A DNA stretch of 64,000 bases, taken from assembly GCF_016756395.1 (NCBI RefSeq), contig NZ_AP018365.1, forward strand, positions 8,683,501 to 8,747,500, written 5' to 3'. The stretch is from Streptomyces sp. SN-593 (GTDB lineage Bacteria > Actinomycetota > Actinomycetes > Streptomycetales > Streptomycetaceae). Under the pieces are notes generated by a model. That model had not been told where the DNA came from, did not search any database, and was given only the letters and a program-made list of their open reading frames with translations. A program made the translations under genes and the position numbers. Below are positions 1-25,781 of the stretch, piece by piece. How positions within the stretch are numbered: the first letter of the stretch is position 1; every line of letters starts with the position of its first letter.

Positions 1-1
1 C

Positions 2-6658
<6,657 letters not shown>

Positions 6659-6805
6659 CGGCCACGGCACCGGGCGCAACGCGGCCGCGCCCGCCGCGCG
6701 GCGCCCGGTGCCGCACACCCGACCCGGCCCGGCCGCCGCGGTTCCCCGTGCCCTGTCGCGGCGCGGACCGCGGTCACCGGCGCACCCCCGAACGGAAGGC
6801 GAGAG

Positions 6806-6886
6806 ATGCAGGAACCACAGGCGCGCGAGGCCGCACCGGACGCCCGCGGACGCGCCGCCCTCGGCGCATCGGACGCGCGGCTGTGA
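6806..6886 (+). CDS. Possible 26-aa upstream ORF coupled to the NRPS start
   Basis: ATG follows a good purine-rich site (GGAAGGCGAG). The 26-codon reading frame ends in a TGA that overlaps the NRPS GTG start as GTGA (6883-6886). This arrangement would allow translational coupling. The peptide (begins MQEPQAREAA) matches no family I know and has ordinary local composition. It may be chance in DNA with few stop codons. Confidence 0.25.
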   Translation: MQEPQAREAAPDARGRAALGASDARL

Positions 6887-9800
6887 CCGGGGCGCGCGCC
6901 GGGCGGCCGGCGGCCGGCCCGCAGCAGGACGGCACCGGGCGGAGCAGCACGGAGCCGGACACCGCCGAGCAGAGCACCATCGATCAGTGCACCGCCGAGC
7001 AGGGCATGTCCGGGCACGGCGCCATCGACCAGGGCGCCATCGGGCACGGTGGCTCCGAGCCGCGCCTCGCGGTCACCCGCAAGGAACACGCCCTGTGGCT
7101 GCTGGAGCGGCTGGTCCCGGACGCGGGCGTCAACAACCTCGGCATCGCGCTGCGCGTCGACGGCCACCTGCAGGCCGACGCGCTCGCCGAGGCGCTCCGG
7201 GTCGTCCTCGGCCGGTACCCGGCGCTGCGGACCGCGTTCACCGCCGCCGGCGGGGAGCTGACGAAGGACGTCCTTCCCCCCGACCGCTTCCCGGTGGAGG
7301 TCGGCCCGCTGGAACTGCCCGCCGAACCCCTCCCCGACGACCGGCTCGCGGCGGAACTCGGACGCTTCATCGCCCGCCCCTTCCCGCTGGACGGCCGCCC
7401 GCTGGTCCGCGCCGGTCTCGCCCGCCGGCCCGACGGCGACGTCTTCTGCCTGACCGTCCACCACCTGGTCTTCGACGTCACCTCGGCGACCATCCTCATG
7501 CACACCCTCATCCCGGTGTACGACGCCCTCGCGGCCGGCCGCCCGGTCCCCGCCGCCGCCCTCGTCGAGGTGCCCCCGGCCCCCGAGCGGCGGCCCGACG
7601 AGGCCCATCTCGCCTACTGGCGCGAGCACCTGCGGGACCTCCCGCCGGGCGGCACCGACCTGTGGTGCGGCGCCCCGCGCCCGCAGCGCCCCCGGCTCGC
7701 CGGCGACATCGCCACCCACACCCTGTCCGAGGAAGGGCGCGCCGCCGTCCAGCAGTTGCAGCGGCAGGTACGCGCACCGGTCGCCGCCGTCCTGCTGGCC
7801 GCCTACCACGTGCTGCTCGCCGCGCACGGCGCGGGACCCGACCTCGTCATCGGCTCGCCGCTCGACCTGCGCGGCCAGCAGGCCACCCAGGAGGTCGGCT
7901 ACCACGTCAACGTGGTGCCGCTGCGGCTGCGGGCCGACCTCACCGCCGGGTTCCGCGCGCTGGCCCGCCAGGCCCGGGACCGGTTCCTCGGCGCCATGGC
8001 CCACGGCGACGTCTCCGTGGACGACCTGACCGCCGAACTGCCGCGCACCGGCGCGGCCTGGCAGACGGTCTACCGGCACGTCTTCAACTACCTGCCGCAG
8101 GTCGCGTCCGAGGAACTGGTGGTCGGCGGCACGGACGGACGGCTGCTGCCCGTCGAGAACGGGTACAGCAAGTTCGACCTCGAAATGGTCGCGGTCCCCG
8201 CCAAGGCCGAGATCCGGCTCCGCTACGACCGCCAGATCCTCGCGCGCCCCGACGTCGAGGCCCTGCTGCGCCGCTACGAGGCCCTGCTCGTCGAGGCCGC
8301 CGCGGCCGCCGACCGCCCGGTCGGCGAGTACGCCGGGTGGAGTCCGGCGGACCGGGAGACCGTCGCGTCCGCGCACCGGCCGCCGACCGCGTCCGCGGAC
8401 GCCTCCCCGCTGGACGCCGTCCTCGCCCGGGGCCGCCGGACCCCAGGCGCGGCCGCCGTCGTGGACGGTGACCGCGTGCTCGACTACGCCGGGCTGATCG
8501 ACGCCGCCGGCGCGGTCCGGGCCGGCCTCGCCGAAGCCGGTGCGGGCGCGGGCGACGTCGTGGCCGTCACCGCCCGGCGGCCCGGGGACCTGGCCGCGGC
8601 CGCACTCGGCGTGTGGCTGGCGGGCGGCGTGTGCCTCCCGATCGGCTCGGACCGCGGTACCGGAGTACGCCGCCGCCTGGATCGCTGCGGCGCCCGGTGG
8701 GTGCTGGCGTACGAAGCGGATCCCGATCCGGACGGCCTCGGCCTGCCGGTGGTGCGGCTCGCCGCAGCAGGCGCGGCCGCCGCCGAGGTGCCCGCCGAAG
8801 TTTCTGCCGAGTTCTCCGCCGATCCTGACGCGGCGGCACCGGCCGGCGCCCCGGACCGGCCCGCCTGGCTGCTCGCGGACATGGACGCGGACGCGGACGT
8901 GGACGTGGACATGGACGCCGACGGCGGCACCGGCACGGATCCAGGCGCGGCCGGCCCCTTCGTCCCGGTCGCCCTGAGCCATCGGGACGTCATGACGGCG
9001 CTCGGCCACGTCGCCGGCGAGCTGGGCGCGGCGCCGGGCACCGGGACGCTGGCGTCCGCCCGTCCCGGGTCGTTCCAGGCACTGGTGGAACTCTTCCTCC
9101 CCCTGACGACCGGGGGCCGCGTCGTGGCGGCCCCGCCCGCCGGATGGGCCGACGGACCGGGACTGGGCGAGGCGGTCGCCCGCCACGCCGTGGGGATCGT
9201 CCCGGTGCCGCCGGGAACACCGGCGGAGGCGGTGGAGGCGGCGGTCCGCGGCGCCGCGGACGCCGCGGACGGGCTGCGGATCGCCGTGCACGGCGAGGAC
9301 CTGCCGCCCGCGGCGCTGCGCCGATTGGTCGCCGCCGGAGCCCGGCCGTACAGCGTGTACGCGGCGCCAGGGGTGGGCAGTTGGGCGCTTTCGGGTCCGG
9401 TCGAATCGAACGGTGCCGGCCGCACCCGGGGGCGGCCCGCCCCTGGAGTCACGGCGGCCGTGCGAGCCCCGGACGGACGGGACCTGCCGGTCGGCGTCCG
9501 CGGTGAACTCCACCTGGCCGTGGCCGGAGCGGGCTCGGCGTGGCTGCCGACCGGAGTGCTCGCCCGGTGGTGCCCCGACGGCAGCGTCGAGCGCCTCGGC
9601 CCGCTGGGGGAGCGGGCCACCGTCGCCGGCCGCGCGGTGGATCTCGGCGCCGTGGACGCCGCGCTCCGGGACCACCCCGGCGTCGCGGCGGCCGCCACTG
9701 TCGGAGTGCTGGTGCCCGGACCGGACGCCGTGCCCGTGTCCTTCGTCGTCCCGGGGGCCGATCCCGCTGCGGGCGGCGACCTGGCCCGAGCGGCGCGCGA

Positions 9801-10197
9801 CCACGCGCGGGACCTGCTGCCCGAGGCGGTCGTGCCCGCGCGTGTGACGTGCCTGGAGGTGCTGCCCCGCCGCCCCGACGGCCGGTTCGACCGGGACGCG
9901 CTGCTCCGGCTCGCCCGCGAGCAGGCCGGCGCCGCTCCGGGTCCGGACGGCGGCGCCGACGGCGAACTCGTCGCCCGCCTCGTCGAGGTGTGGCAGCGGT
10001 TGCTCGGTACGGAGGTGACCGCCGACACGAACTTCTTCGCCGCCGGAGGCCACTCCCTGCTGGCCGCCCGGCTGGCCCAGGACGTCGAGGAACTGACCGG
10101 CGCGGAGGTCGAGTTGGCGGAGGTCTTCGACCACCCGACGCCCATGGCGCTGGCCGCGCGCCTGGCCGGAGCGCGGGCGGGCGCGGAGACCGGGTGA
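6883..10197 (+). CDS. NRPS, C-A0-PCP with degenerate adenylation domain
   Basis: 1104 aa from the GTG that overlaps a short upstream ORF; ATG 7006 is an alternative. The N-terminal 60 residues are a low-complexity Gln/Gly/Asp leader. The condensation domain (about residues 65-480) has HHLVFD (His193-194, Asp198), so the catalytic His and Asp are present. The adenylation domain (about 500-1015, bases 8400-9920) is ruined: the Gly/Ser/Thr-rich A3 loop is replaced by an Asp/Ala/Val run near 8880-8940, the YGPTE core by VYAAPG, the YRTGD core by LPTGVL, and the A8 loop is missing. The C-terminal PCP has FFAAGGHSLL (Ser1058). It sits directly after KS-AT0-ACP, so it should join an amino acid to a beta-ketoacyl chain. 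The amino acid must be activated elsewhere; the free A-PCP at 34844 is the obvious candidate. No TE domain is fused. Confidence 0.92.
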   Translation: MTGARAGRPAAGPQQDGTGRSSTEPDTAEQSTIDQCTAEQGMSGHGAIDQGAIGHGGSEPRLAVTRKEHALWLLERLVPDAGVNNLGIALRVDGHLQADALAEALRVVLGRYPALRTAFTAAGGELTKDVLPPDRFPVEVGPLELPAEPLPDDRLAAELGRFIARPFPLDGRPLVRAGLARRPDGDVFCLTVHHLVFDVTSATILMHTLIPVYDALAAGRPVPAAALVEVPPAPERRPDEAHLAYWREHLRDLPPGGTDLWCGAPRPQRPRLAGDIATHTLSEEGRAAVQQLQRQVRAPVAAVLLAAYHVLLAAHGAGPDLVIGSPLDLRGQQATQEVGYHVNVVPLRLRADLTAGFRALARQARDRFLGAMAHGDVSVDDLTAELPRTGAAWQTVYRHVFNYLPQVASEELVVGGTDGRLLPVENGYSKFDLEMVAVPAKAEIRLRYDRQILARPDVEALLRRYEALLVEAAAAADRPVGEYAGWSPADRETVASAHRPPTASADASPLDAVLARGRRTPGAAAVVDGDRVLDYAGLIDAAGAVRAGLAEAGAGAGDVVAVTARRPGDLAAAALGVWLAGGVCLPIGSDRGTGVRRRLDRCGARWVLAYEADPDPDGLGLPVVRLAAAGAAAAEVPAEVSAEFSADPDAAAPAGAPDRPAWLLADMDADADVDVDMDADGGTGTDPGAAGPFVPVALSHRDVMTALGHVAGELGAAPGTGTLASARPGSFQALVELFLPLTTGGRVVAAPPAGWADGPGLGEAVARHAVGIVPVPPGTPAEAVEAAVRGAADAADGLRIAVHGEDLPPAALRRLVAAGARPYSVYAAPGVGSWALSGPVESNGAGRTRGRPAPGVTAAVRAPDGRDLPVGVRGELHLAVAGAGSAWLPTGVLARWCPDGSVERLGPLGERATVAGRAVDLGAVDAALRDHPGVAAAATVGVLVPGPDAVPVSFVVPGADPAAGGDLARAARDHARDLLPEAVVPARVTCLEVLPRRPDGRFDRDALLRLAREQAGAAPGPDGGADGELVARLVEVWQRLLGTEVTADTNFFAAGGHSLLAARLAQDVEELTGAEVELAEVFDHPTPMALAARLAGARAGAETG

Positions 10198-10459
10198 CGG
10201 CCGGGTGCGGGTCCGGGCCGGCGGCCGCGGGGCTGTGCTGCGTTCGTCCGGCCGGAATCGGCCGTGCTCGCGCGTGGGGCCAACCGACGTACGGTGCGGA
10301 CGCGTCGGTGTCCGGCGGCGCCGGCGCTCCCGGGATCGGGTGCACCGCTGGTCCACCCGGGCGGCGGTGCCGGGCGGGGATGCCGGGCGGGCGGCGGCCG
10401 GTCGCTGCCCCTACGGCGCCGGGCCGCGGGCGCGAGACCTGTCGCGGCGGACCGGGCCC

Positions 10460-10507
10460 TGACGCCTTCGGGCCGTGACGCGTTCGGGCCGTGACGCATT
10501 CGGCCCG
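10460..10507 (+). repeat. Three tandem 16-bp repeats in the NRPS-PKS gap
   Basis: The unit TGACGCSTTCGGGCCG occurs at 10460-10475, 10476-10491 and, with changes, 10492-10507. It lies in an otherwise gene-poor gap of about 870 bases between the NRPS and the KS0-AT gene. Periodic direct repeats of this size can be binding sites for activators, but the 16-bp period is not the usual SARP spacing. Function unknown. Confidence 0.55.
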
Positions 10508-10819
10508 TTCGGGGCGGGGCGTCGGCACTGAGGGCGGGCCACCGGATGCCGGACGCGCCGAGGGATTCCGCCCGCGGCGGCATTCGGCCGGGACAGCCCT
10601 CAGGGGTGTGCGCGGCCCGGGCGCCGTGCGCTGGTGGGCACCCAGGGGCGCGCCCTAGATTTGGCATCCGGAGCGGCGGCCCAAACCCACGATCCGTGGG
10701 CGGGCCGGAGCGGCGGACGCGCCCGGTGGACACGGTCGGCCGCAGGGGCGGAGCCGGACCGGACGAAGCACGACCGGGCCGGTCGGAACCGGTTCGCGTC
10801 CACCGACGATGGAGTGGTC

Positions 10820-11071
10820 ATGGGACAGCCGCGAAGGTGCCCGCCCGCGGAGCGGGAGGTCGGCACGTGCCCTGTCCGGCCCGTGTCGCCCCCGCGCCCG
10901 GCTCCGGTGGGAACGGCGTTCAAGTGGGATGTCCGCGCGGTTGAACGCCGCCGCCCGCGGCGCTCGGGACCGTACGGCGCGCGACCGCGGTATCCGACGG
11001 CCGTCCGCACGCGGCACGCCCGGACGCCCGTCGTGCCCGCTGTGCCCGCCGGGTGCGGGGCGTCGTCGTGA
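10820..11071 (+). CDS. Possible 83-aa ORF coupled to the KS0-AT start
   Basis: ATG preceded by GGAG five bases upstream; 83 codons, ending in TGA at 11069-11071 that overlaps GTG 11068 as GTGA. The product (begins MGQPRRCPPA) is rich in Arg and Pro and matches no family I know. The same kind of arrangement occurs before the NRPS and before the next PKS. Chance is a serious alternative at this GC content. Confidence 0.22.
   Translation: MGQPRRCPPAEREVGTCPVRPVSPPRPAPVGTAFKWDVRAVERRRPRRSGPYGARPRYPTAVRTRHARTPVVPAVPAGCGASS
10914..10950. promoter_or_regulatory. 10-bp inverted repeat, operator-like
   Basis: CGGCGTTCAA at 10914-10923 is perfectly mirrored by TTGAACGCCG at 10941-10950 with a 17-base spacer. 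The AT-richer inner bases stand out from the surroundings. It lies about 120 bases before the likely start of the KS0-AT gene and could be a regulator site or an mRNA hairpin. No matching regulator gene is in the window. Confidence 0.4.
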
Positions 11072-14000
11072 CCGAGGCAGAAGCGTCCGCGGGGAGTCCG
11101 CGCACGAACGTCGAGGGGGAGGCCGTGGGGCGAGACGGTGCGGAGCCCGACCGGGCGCCGGGACCCGCGCGGGGCGCGGCCGGCGGGCCGGGAGCGGAGC
11201 CGGGGAACCAGGCGGAGGCGGTCGCGATCGTCGGGATGGCCTGCCGTTACCCGGGCGGCGTCGACTCGCCCGCCGGGCTGTGGCAGTTGGCGGCCGACGG
11301 CAGGGAGGCCGTCGGACCGCTTCCCGCGGACCGCGGCTGGGACCTGGCCGCCGTCCCCGGCACCGAGGGGCCCGAACCGTGCGCGCCGGGTGCACCCGGC
11401 GTCGACCGGGGCGGATTCCTCGACGGCGCGGCCGAGTTCGACGCCGAGTTCTTCGGGATGACCCCGGCGCAGGCCCAAGCGGCCGACCCGCAGCACCGGT
11501 TGATGCTGGAGGTCTGCTGGGAGGCGTGCGAGCGGGCCGGGTTGGACCCGGCGGAGCTGCGGGAAGCGGAGACCGGGGTGTTCGTGGCCGCGGCCTCCTC
11601 GGGCTACGGGGCCGGGCACCCGGACGGCGGCGCCGCGGAGGGCCCGCTGTCGGTGCGCCTGGCCGACGCGTTCGGGCTGCGGGACCCGGCGGCCGGTGAC
11701 CCCCCGGCCGCCGACCCGCCGCATTCGCTCGCCGCCCTGCTCCAGGCCGGAGAAGCCCTGCGTGCGGGGGAGTGCGCGTTCGCGCTCGCCGGTGGCGTCA
11801 CCGTGCACGCGACCCCCGAGGAGTTCCTGCGGCCCCTTGGGGACCTCGCGCCCGACGGCCGTTGCAAGGCGTTCGCCGCGGCCGCCGACGGTACGGGGCT
11901 CGCCGAGGGCGCGGCCGTGCTCGTGCTGGAACGGCTGGCGGACGCGCGACGCGGCGGCCACCCCGTGCTGGCGCTGCTGCGCGGCGGCGCGACACGCCCG
12001 CAGGACGGGCCCGGCGGCCCGGACGCACCGGACGGCGCGTCGCACCTGGGGCTGATCCGGGCCGCGTTGGCCGATGCGGGGCTTCGCCCGGACGAGGTCG
12101 ACGCGGTGGAGGCCCACGGCTCCGGCACCGCGCCCGGCGACACGGCGGAGGCCGCCGCGCTGATCGCCGCCTACGGGCGGGACCGGGCGGCCGACCGGCC
12201 GCTCTGGCTGGGAGCGGTCACCTCCAACCTCGGCCACACGGGCCGTGCGGCGGGCGCCGCGGGCGTCATCAAGACGGTCGAGGCCCTCCAACGCGGCGTG
12301 CTCCCCAAGACCTTGCATGCCGCCGCGCCGACACCGCGCGTCGACTGGCACACCGGCGGGGTCCGGCTCGCCACGAAGGACGTCGCGTGGCCGCGCGGAG
12401 AACGGCCGCGCCGCGCCGGCGTGTCGTCGCTCGGTGCCGCCACGGCCGACACGCACGTGATCCTGGAGGAAGCTCCCCCCATCTCCACATCGCCCCCTGT
12501 GGACCCGTCTCCGCCCGTCCCAGCGGCTCGACCGGTGTCCGGCCCCCGGCCCGCCCCGGCGGGCGCTGTCCCGGCCGCCGGTGCGGCCGCGGCTTCCGGG
12601 GCGTCGCCGTCGCCGGCCTCCGGTCGCGCTGTGCCGTCGGGCCCCGCGCGCACCGCGGCTGCGGATTCCGCCGCGGGTGCGGTCCCGGACACGGTGCCGG
12701 CTGCTGCTCCGGTAGCGGCGCCGGGCTCGGCGGGGGCCGGGGCAGAGGTCTCCGCCCCGGCCGGCGCCACGGGTCCGGTGCGAGGTGCGGTGCCGGGAGC
12801 GGCGCCGACCAGGGGTGCGGCGCCGGGGACGGTCTCGGCCTCCACGCCCGTACCGGCCACGAGGGTCGGTCGGGCCGTCGTCGTGGAGGGTATTCCGGGA
12901 GCCGGTGCGGGCCCGGTGGCGGGTTCCGGCACGGGTGCGGCCTCAGGTGCTGCTCCGTCTGTTGTTCCGTCAGCCGCTTCGGGTGTCGGCAGGGCCGTGA
13001 CGGGGGGCGCCCCTTCGGCGGGCAGCCCGGGTGCCGTCCGTGATGCGGCGGCCCCTCCCGGTCCGGTGGCGGCCGCCGCCCCGATGCCGGGCGGTGCGAC
13101 GGCCACGGCATCGGCCTCGTCGTCTCCGGGTGCGGCCCCGGGGGCCGGTCGGGGCGCGGGCTCGGGCCCCGGCACGCCCGCGCCGTCGGGTGCGGCGGTG
13201 CGGCGCGGGCGCGGGGGCGCCGCCGAGGAGACGGGGGCGGTTCTGGCGTGGCCGGTCTCGGGGCGGTCGGCCGCCGGCCTGAGCGCGCAGGCACGGCAGT
13301 TGGCCGACTTCGTGTCCGCGCGCCCCGAACTGGACCCGCGGGACCTGGCCTGGTCGCTCGCGGCGACCCGTCCCGCACTGGAACACCGCGCGGCGGTCGT
13401 CGGCACGAGCCGCGAGGACCTGCTCGCCGGGCTGGCCGCGCTCGCCGAGGGGCGGGCCAGGACGGGCACCGTCTCCGGGGTCGTCGGCGGCGCCGGCCGG
13501 CTCGGGTTCGTCTTCACCGGCCAGGGCGCCCAGCGGATCGGCATGGGCCAGGGCCTCCACGCCGCGTTCCCCGCCTTCGCCGACGCCTTCGACGCGGCCT
13601 GCGCCGCGCTCGACAGCCACCTGGACCGGCCGCTGGCCGACGTGGTGCGGGGCGGGGACGCGGCGGGCGGTGCCCAGCCGGGCACCCTGGACGACACCCA
13701 GTGGACCCAGGCCGCGCTCTTCGCCGTGGAGGTGGCGCTGTTCCGGCTGCTGGAGTCCTGGGCGCTGCGCCCCGACATCCTCGCCGGGCACTCCATCGGC
13801 GAGTTGGCCGCGGCCCACGTGGCCGGCGTGTGGTCGCTGCCCGACGCGGCCGCGGTCGTGGCCGCGCGCGGACGGCTCATGCAGGCGCTGCCCCGCGGCG
13901 GCGCGATGGTCGCGGTGGCCACCTCGGAGCGGGCGGCGGAAGCGGTGCTGGAACGGCACCCGGGCGCCGCCCTCGCCGCGGTCAACGGCCCCCAGGCCGT

Positions 14001-14892
14001 GGTGCTCTCCGGCGAGGCCGACGCCGTGACCGCGGCGGCGGCCGAACTCGCCGCGGCCGGCGCCCGCACGCACCGGCTGCGCGTGTCCCACGCCTTCCAC
14101 TCGCCGCTGATGGAACCGATGCTGGCCGCCTTCGCCGACGTGGCCGCGTCGGTGTCCTACCGCAGCCCCGGTATCCCGATGGCGTCGGCGCTCACCGGGC
14201 GCGCCGCCGCCGACGAGGTGGCGGAGCCCGGCTACTGGGTGCGGCACGTGCGGGAACCGGTCCGGTTCGCCGACGCGGCCGGTGTGCTGCGGGCCGCCGG
14301 TGTCGCGACGTTCGTGGAGATCGGGCCGGACGGGGTCCTGGCGACCATGGGCCCGCAGACCCGCTCCGGTCCCGGCGCGCCGGTGGGTGCGGGGCGGCCC
14401 GGCGAGGCATCGGACGAACTGTGGGTGCCGGCGCTGCGGCGGGGCCGCGACGAGCCCCGGACGCTCGTGACGACACTGGCCCGGCTGCACACCCGGGGTG
14501 TTCCGGTGCACTGGACCGCCTTCCACGGGTCCGGCGGCGGCCGCCGGGTGGACCTGCCGACGTACCCCTTCCAGCGGCGCCGCTACTGGCTGAGCGCCGT
14601 CACCCCGGCCGGGGGCGCACCGGCGCCGGTGCGGCCGGACGGCGACGGACGGGCGGAGGACCGTACGGCCGCGCTGCTCGCCGCACTCGACCGGGTCGAG
14701 CAGGGCTGGGCGGGCCTCGACCCGGACCGGGACACCGCCGAGCGCGTCGCCGAACGGCTCCGGCGGATGCTGGCGCGCTGGACGGCGGCCGTTGACGGGT
14801 CGGCACCGGATCCCGGGCGCCCCGGAGCCGACGAGGACCCGGCACCACGGAACACGGACGCGCGTCCCGACGAGGGGTCAGGACCGGCCTGA
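11068..14892 (+). CDS. PKS protein KS0-AT: dead ketosynthase, active malonyl-type AT, no ACP
   Basis: 1274 aa from GTG 11068 (GGGG seven bases upstream, GTGA overlap); GTG 11125 has an even better site (AGGGGGAGG), and GTG 11053 is also possible. The N-terminal KS (about residues 50-470) keeps EAHGSGT and NLGHT, but the TACSS active site is replaced around 11700-11740 by a Pro/Ala/Asp stretch; the Cys aligns with Pro and there is no KSQ glutamine. It therefore cannot condense and is not a classical KSQ. A Pro/Ala/Gly linker of about 250 residues follows. The AT (about 730-1160) is complete: GQGAQR, GHSIGE (from residue 908) and HAFH (from 1008), the signature of malonyl-CoA selection. The C-terminus ends in a helix rich in Leu/Arg/Glu like a docking element. 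There is no ACP. Since the upstream PKS ends in KS-AT0-ACP, I infer this protein loads that ACP in trans. Confidence 0.9.
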   Translation: MTEAEASAGSPRTNVEGEAVGRDGAEPDRAPGPARGAAGGPGAEPGNQAEAVAIVGMACRYPGGVDSPAGLWQLAADGREAVGPLPADRGWDLAAVPGTEGPEPCAPGAPGVDRGGFLDGAAEFDAEFFGMTPAQAQAADPQHRLMLEVCWEACERAGLDPAELREAETGVFVAAASSGYGAGHPDGGAAEGPLSVRLADAFGLRDPAAGDPPAADPPHSLAALLQAGEALRAGECAFALAGGVTVHATPEEFLRPLGDLAPDGRCKAFAAAADGTGLAEGAAVLVLERLADARRGGHPVLALLRGGATRPQDGPGGPDAPDGASHLGLIRAALADAGLRPDEVDAVEAHGSGTAPGDTAEAAALIAAYGRDRAADRPLWLGAVTSNLGHTGRAAGAAGVIKTVEALQRGVLPKTLHAAAPTPRVDWHTGGVRLATKDVAWPRGERPRRAGVSSLGAATADTHVILEEAPPISTSPPVDPSPPVPAARPVSGPRPAPAGAVPAAGAAAASGASPSPASGRAVPSGPARTAAADSAAGAVPDTVPAAAPVAAPGSAGAGAEVSAPAGATGPVRGAVPGAAPTRGAAPGTVSASTPVPATRVGRAVVVEGIPGAGAGPVAGSGTGAASGAAPSVVPSAASGVGRAVTGGAPSAGSPGAVRDAAAPPGPVAAAAPMPGGATATASASSSPGAAPGAGRGAGSGPGTPAPSGAAVRRGRGGAAEETGAVLAWPVSGRSAAGLSAQARQLADFVSARPELDPRDLAWSLAATRPALEHRAAVVGTSREDLLAGLAALAEGRARTGTVSGVVGGAGRLGFVFTGQGAQRIGMGQGLHAAFPAFADAFDAACAALDSHLDRPLADVVRGGDAAGGAQPGTLDDTQWTQAALFAVEVALFRLLESWALRPDILAGHSIGELAAAHVAGVWSLPDAAAVVAARGRLMQALPRGGAMVAVATSERAAEAVLERHPGAALAAVNGPQAVVLSGEADAVTAAAAELAAAGARTHRLRVSHAFHSPLMEPMLAAFADVAASVSYRSPGIPMASALTGRAAADEVAEPGYWVRHVREPVRFADAAGVLRAAGVATFVEIGPDGVLATMGPQTRSGPGAPVGAGRPGEASDELWVPALRRGRDEPRTLVTTLARLHTRGVPVHWTAFHGSGGGRRVDLPTYPFQRRRYWLSAVTPAGGAPAPVRPDGDGRAEDRTAALLAALDRVEQGWAGLDPDRDTAERVAERLRRMLARWTAAVDGSAPDPGRPGADEDPAPRNTDARPDEGSGPA

Positions 14893-14943
14893 GCCGGCCC
14901 GCGAGACCCGCCCGCCCGCACCCCCTGACCCAGGAGCCAGCCA

Positions 14944-15479
14944 GTGGACGACCACGAACACCGCGGTCCCGACGCGCGGCCGTGCGCGTCGGCGCGCGTG
15001 GTGCGGGGCCCGGTACGGGCGCCGCGGGCCCTGTCCGCGGTGGCCGCCCGGTCGGCGGAGCGGTCGGCGGCGCGCACGGGGCGGACCGCGCTCACGGTGC
15101 CCTCGGGGGAGACGGGAACGCCGGCGCGGTACGTGCCGGCCCCGGCCGGCGTCCGCGCGGCGGGCGGGACACGGACCGTACGGCCGGGGCCGGGGCGGCC
15201 GTCCGTGCCCGCGATGCCCGCCGCTCGCGGGGGACACGCCGTACGCGCCGCGCACGGCGGGGGAGCCGCCGACGCGTCGTCCGCCGTGTGCGGGAGGCCG
15301 GACACCCGCGGGTGGCGCACCGCGTCCTCCGCGTCGTCCGCCCGCGCACGGGTCGGCGTGCCCGCAACGAACCGGTGCGCCCGCGCTCGCACCGGCGGAC
15401 CCGGCCGCGCGCCGGACCAGGGACAGTGCGGCCGCCGCGTACCGGCGCCGCGACCGACGGACGACAGGGGCGACAGCTG

Positions 15480-15480
<1 letters not shown>
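14944..15480 (+). CDS. Possible 178-aa Arg-rich ORF coupled to the loading PKS
   Basis: GTG start with GGAG upstream; it ends in TGA 15478-15480, sharing its last base with ATG 15480 of the PKS. Codon third positions are mostly G/C, but the second position is also unusually GC-rich and the product is Arg/Ala/Pro-rich without recognisable motifs, as expected of non-coding high-GC DNA. It fills the 587-base gap before the PKS. I do not recognise it and regard it as doubtful. Confidence 0.22.
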
Positions 15481-25415
<9,935 letters not shown>

Positions 25416-25691
25416 GCGGAGCCGGCCGGGGCCCGTCCGGCGGGTGATGGCGCAAGGCCCATGACCGCAAGGTGCCGTGCGGCGGCGGTGGGCCCCGAGG
25501 TCGTCCAGGGACTCCGAGGCCGGGCCGTCGCCGTGGTGCGGTGCGCCGCCGCTGATCCCGGGCCGGGTCCACCGCCGGAAGGCCCGACCCGCCCGGAACG
25601 GCCCGACCCGACGCTCGGGCCCCACCGGGAGACGGGCCACCGGCCCCCAACAGGTCGCCTTCCGGCGGGAGATGAGGCCCCATGCCACGCG

Positions 25692-25736
25692 GGTGCCGGC
25701 GCCGGCGCCCGCGGGACCCTGGCCGGAGCCGGCACC
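25692..25736. terminator. Hairpin between convergent PKS and thioesterase genes
   Basis: A 15-base arm (25692-25706) pairs with 25722-25736 with one mismatch and a 15-base loop. It sits in the 366-base gap between the PKS stop (25415) and the stop of the minus-strand thioesterase (25782), so it could end transcription from both sides. No U-tract is present. I see no gene in the rest of the gap. Confidence 0.5.
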
Positions 25737-25781
25737 CCGGCCTGGACCGCCCCCCGGACGCGACCAGGCCCCCGGCCCGGT

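Noticed and set aside
11690-11760. KSQ-type decarboxylating ketosynthase in the KS0-AT protein
   Set aside because: No Gln at the Cys position; the whole active-site loop is replaced by Pro/Ala/Asp, so decarboxylation is not supported.
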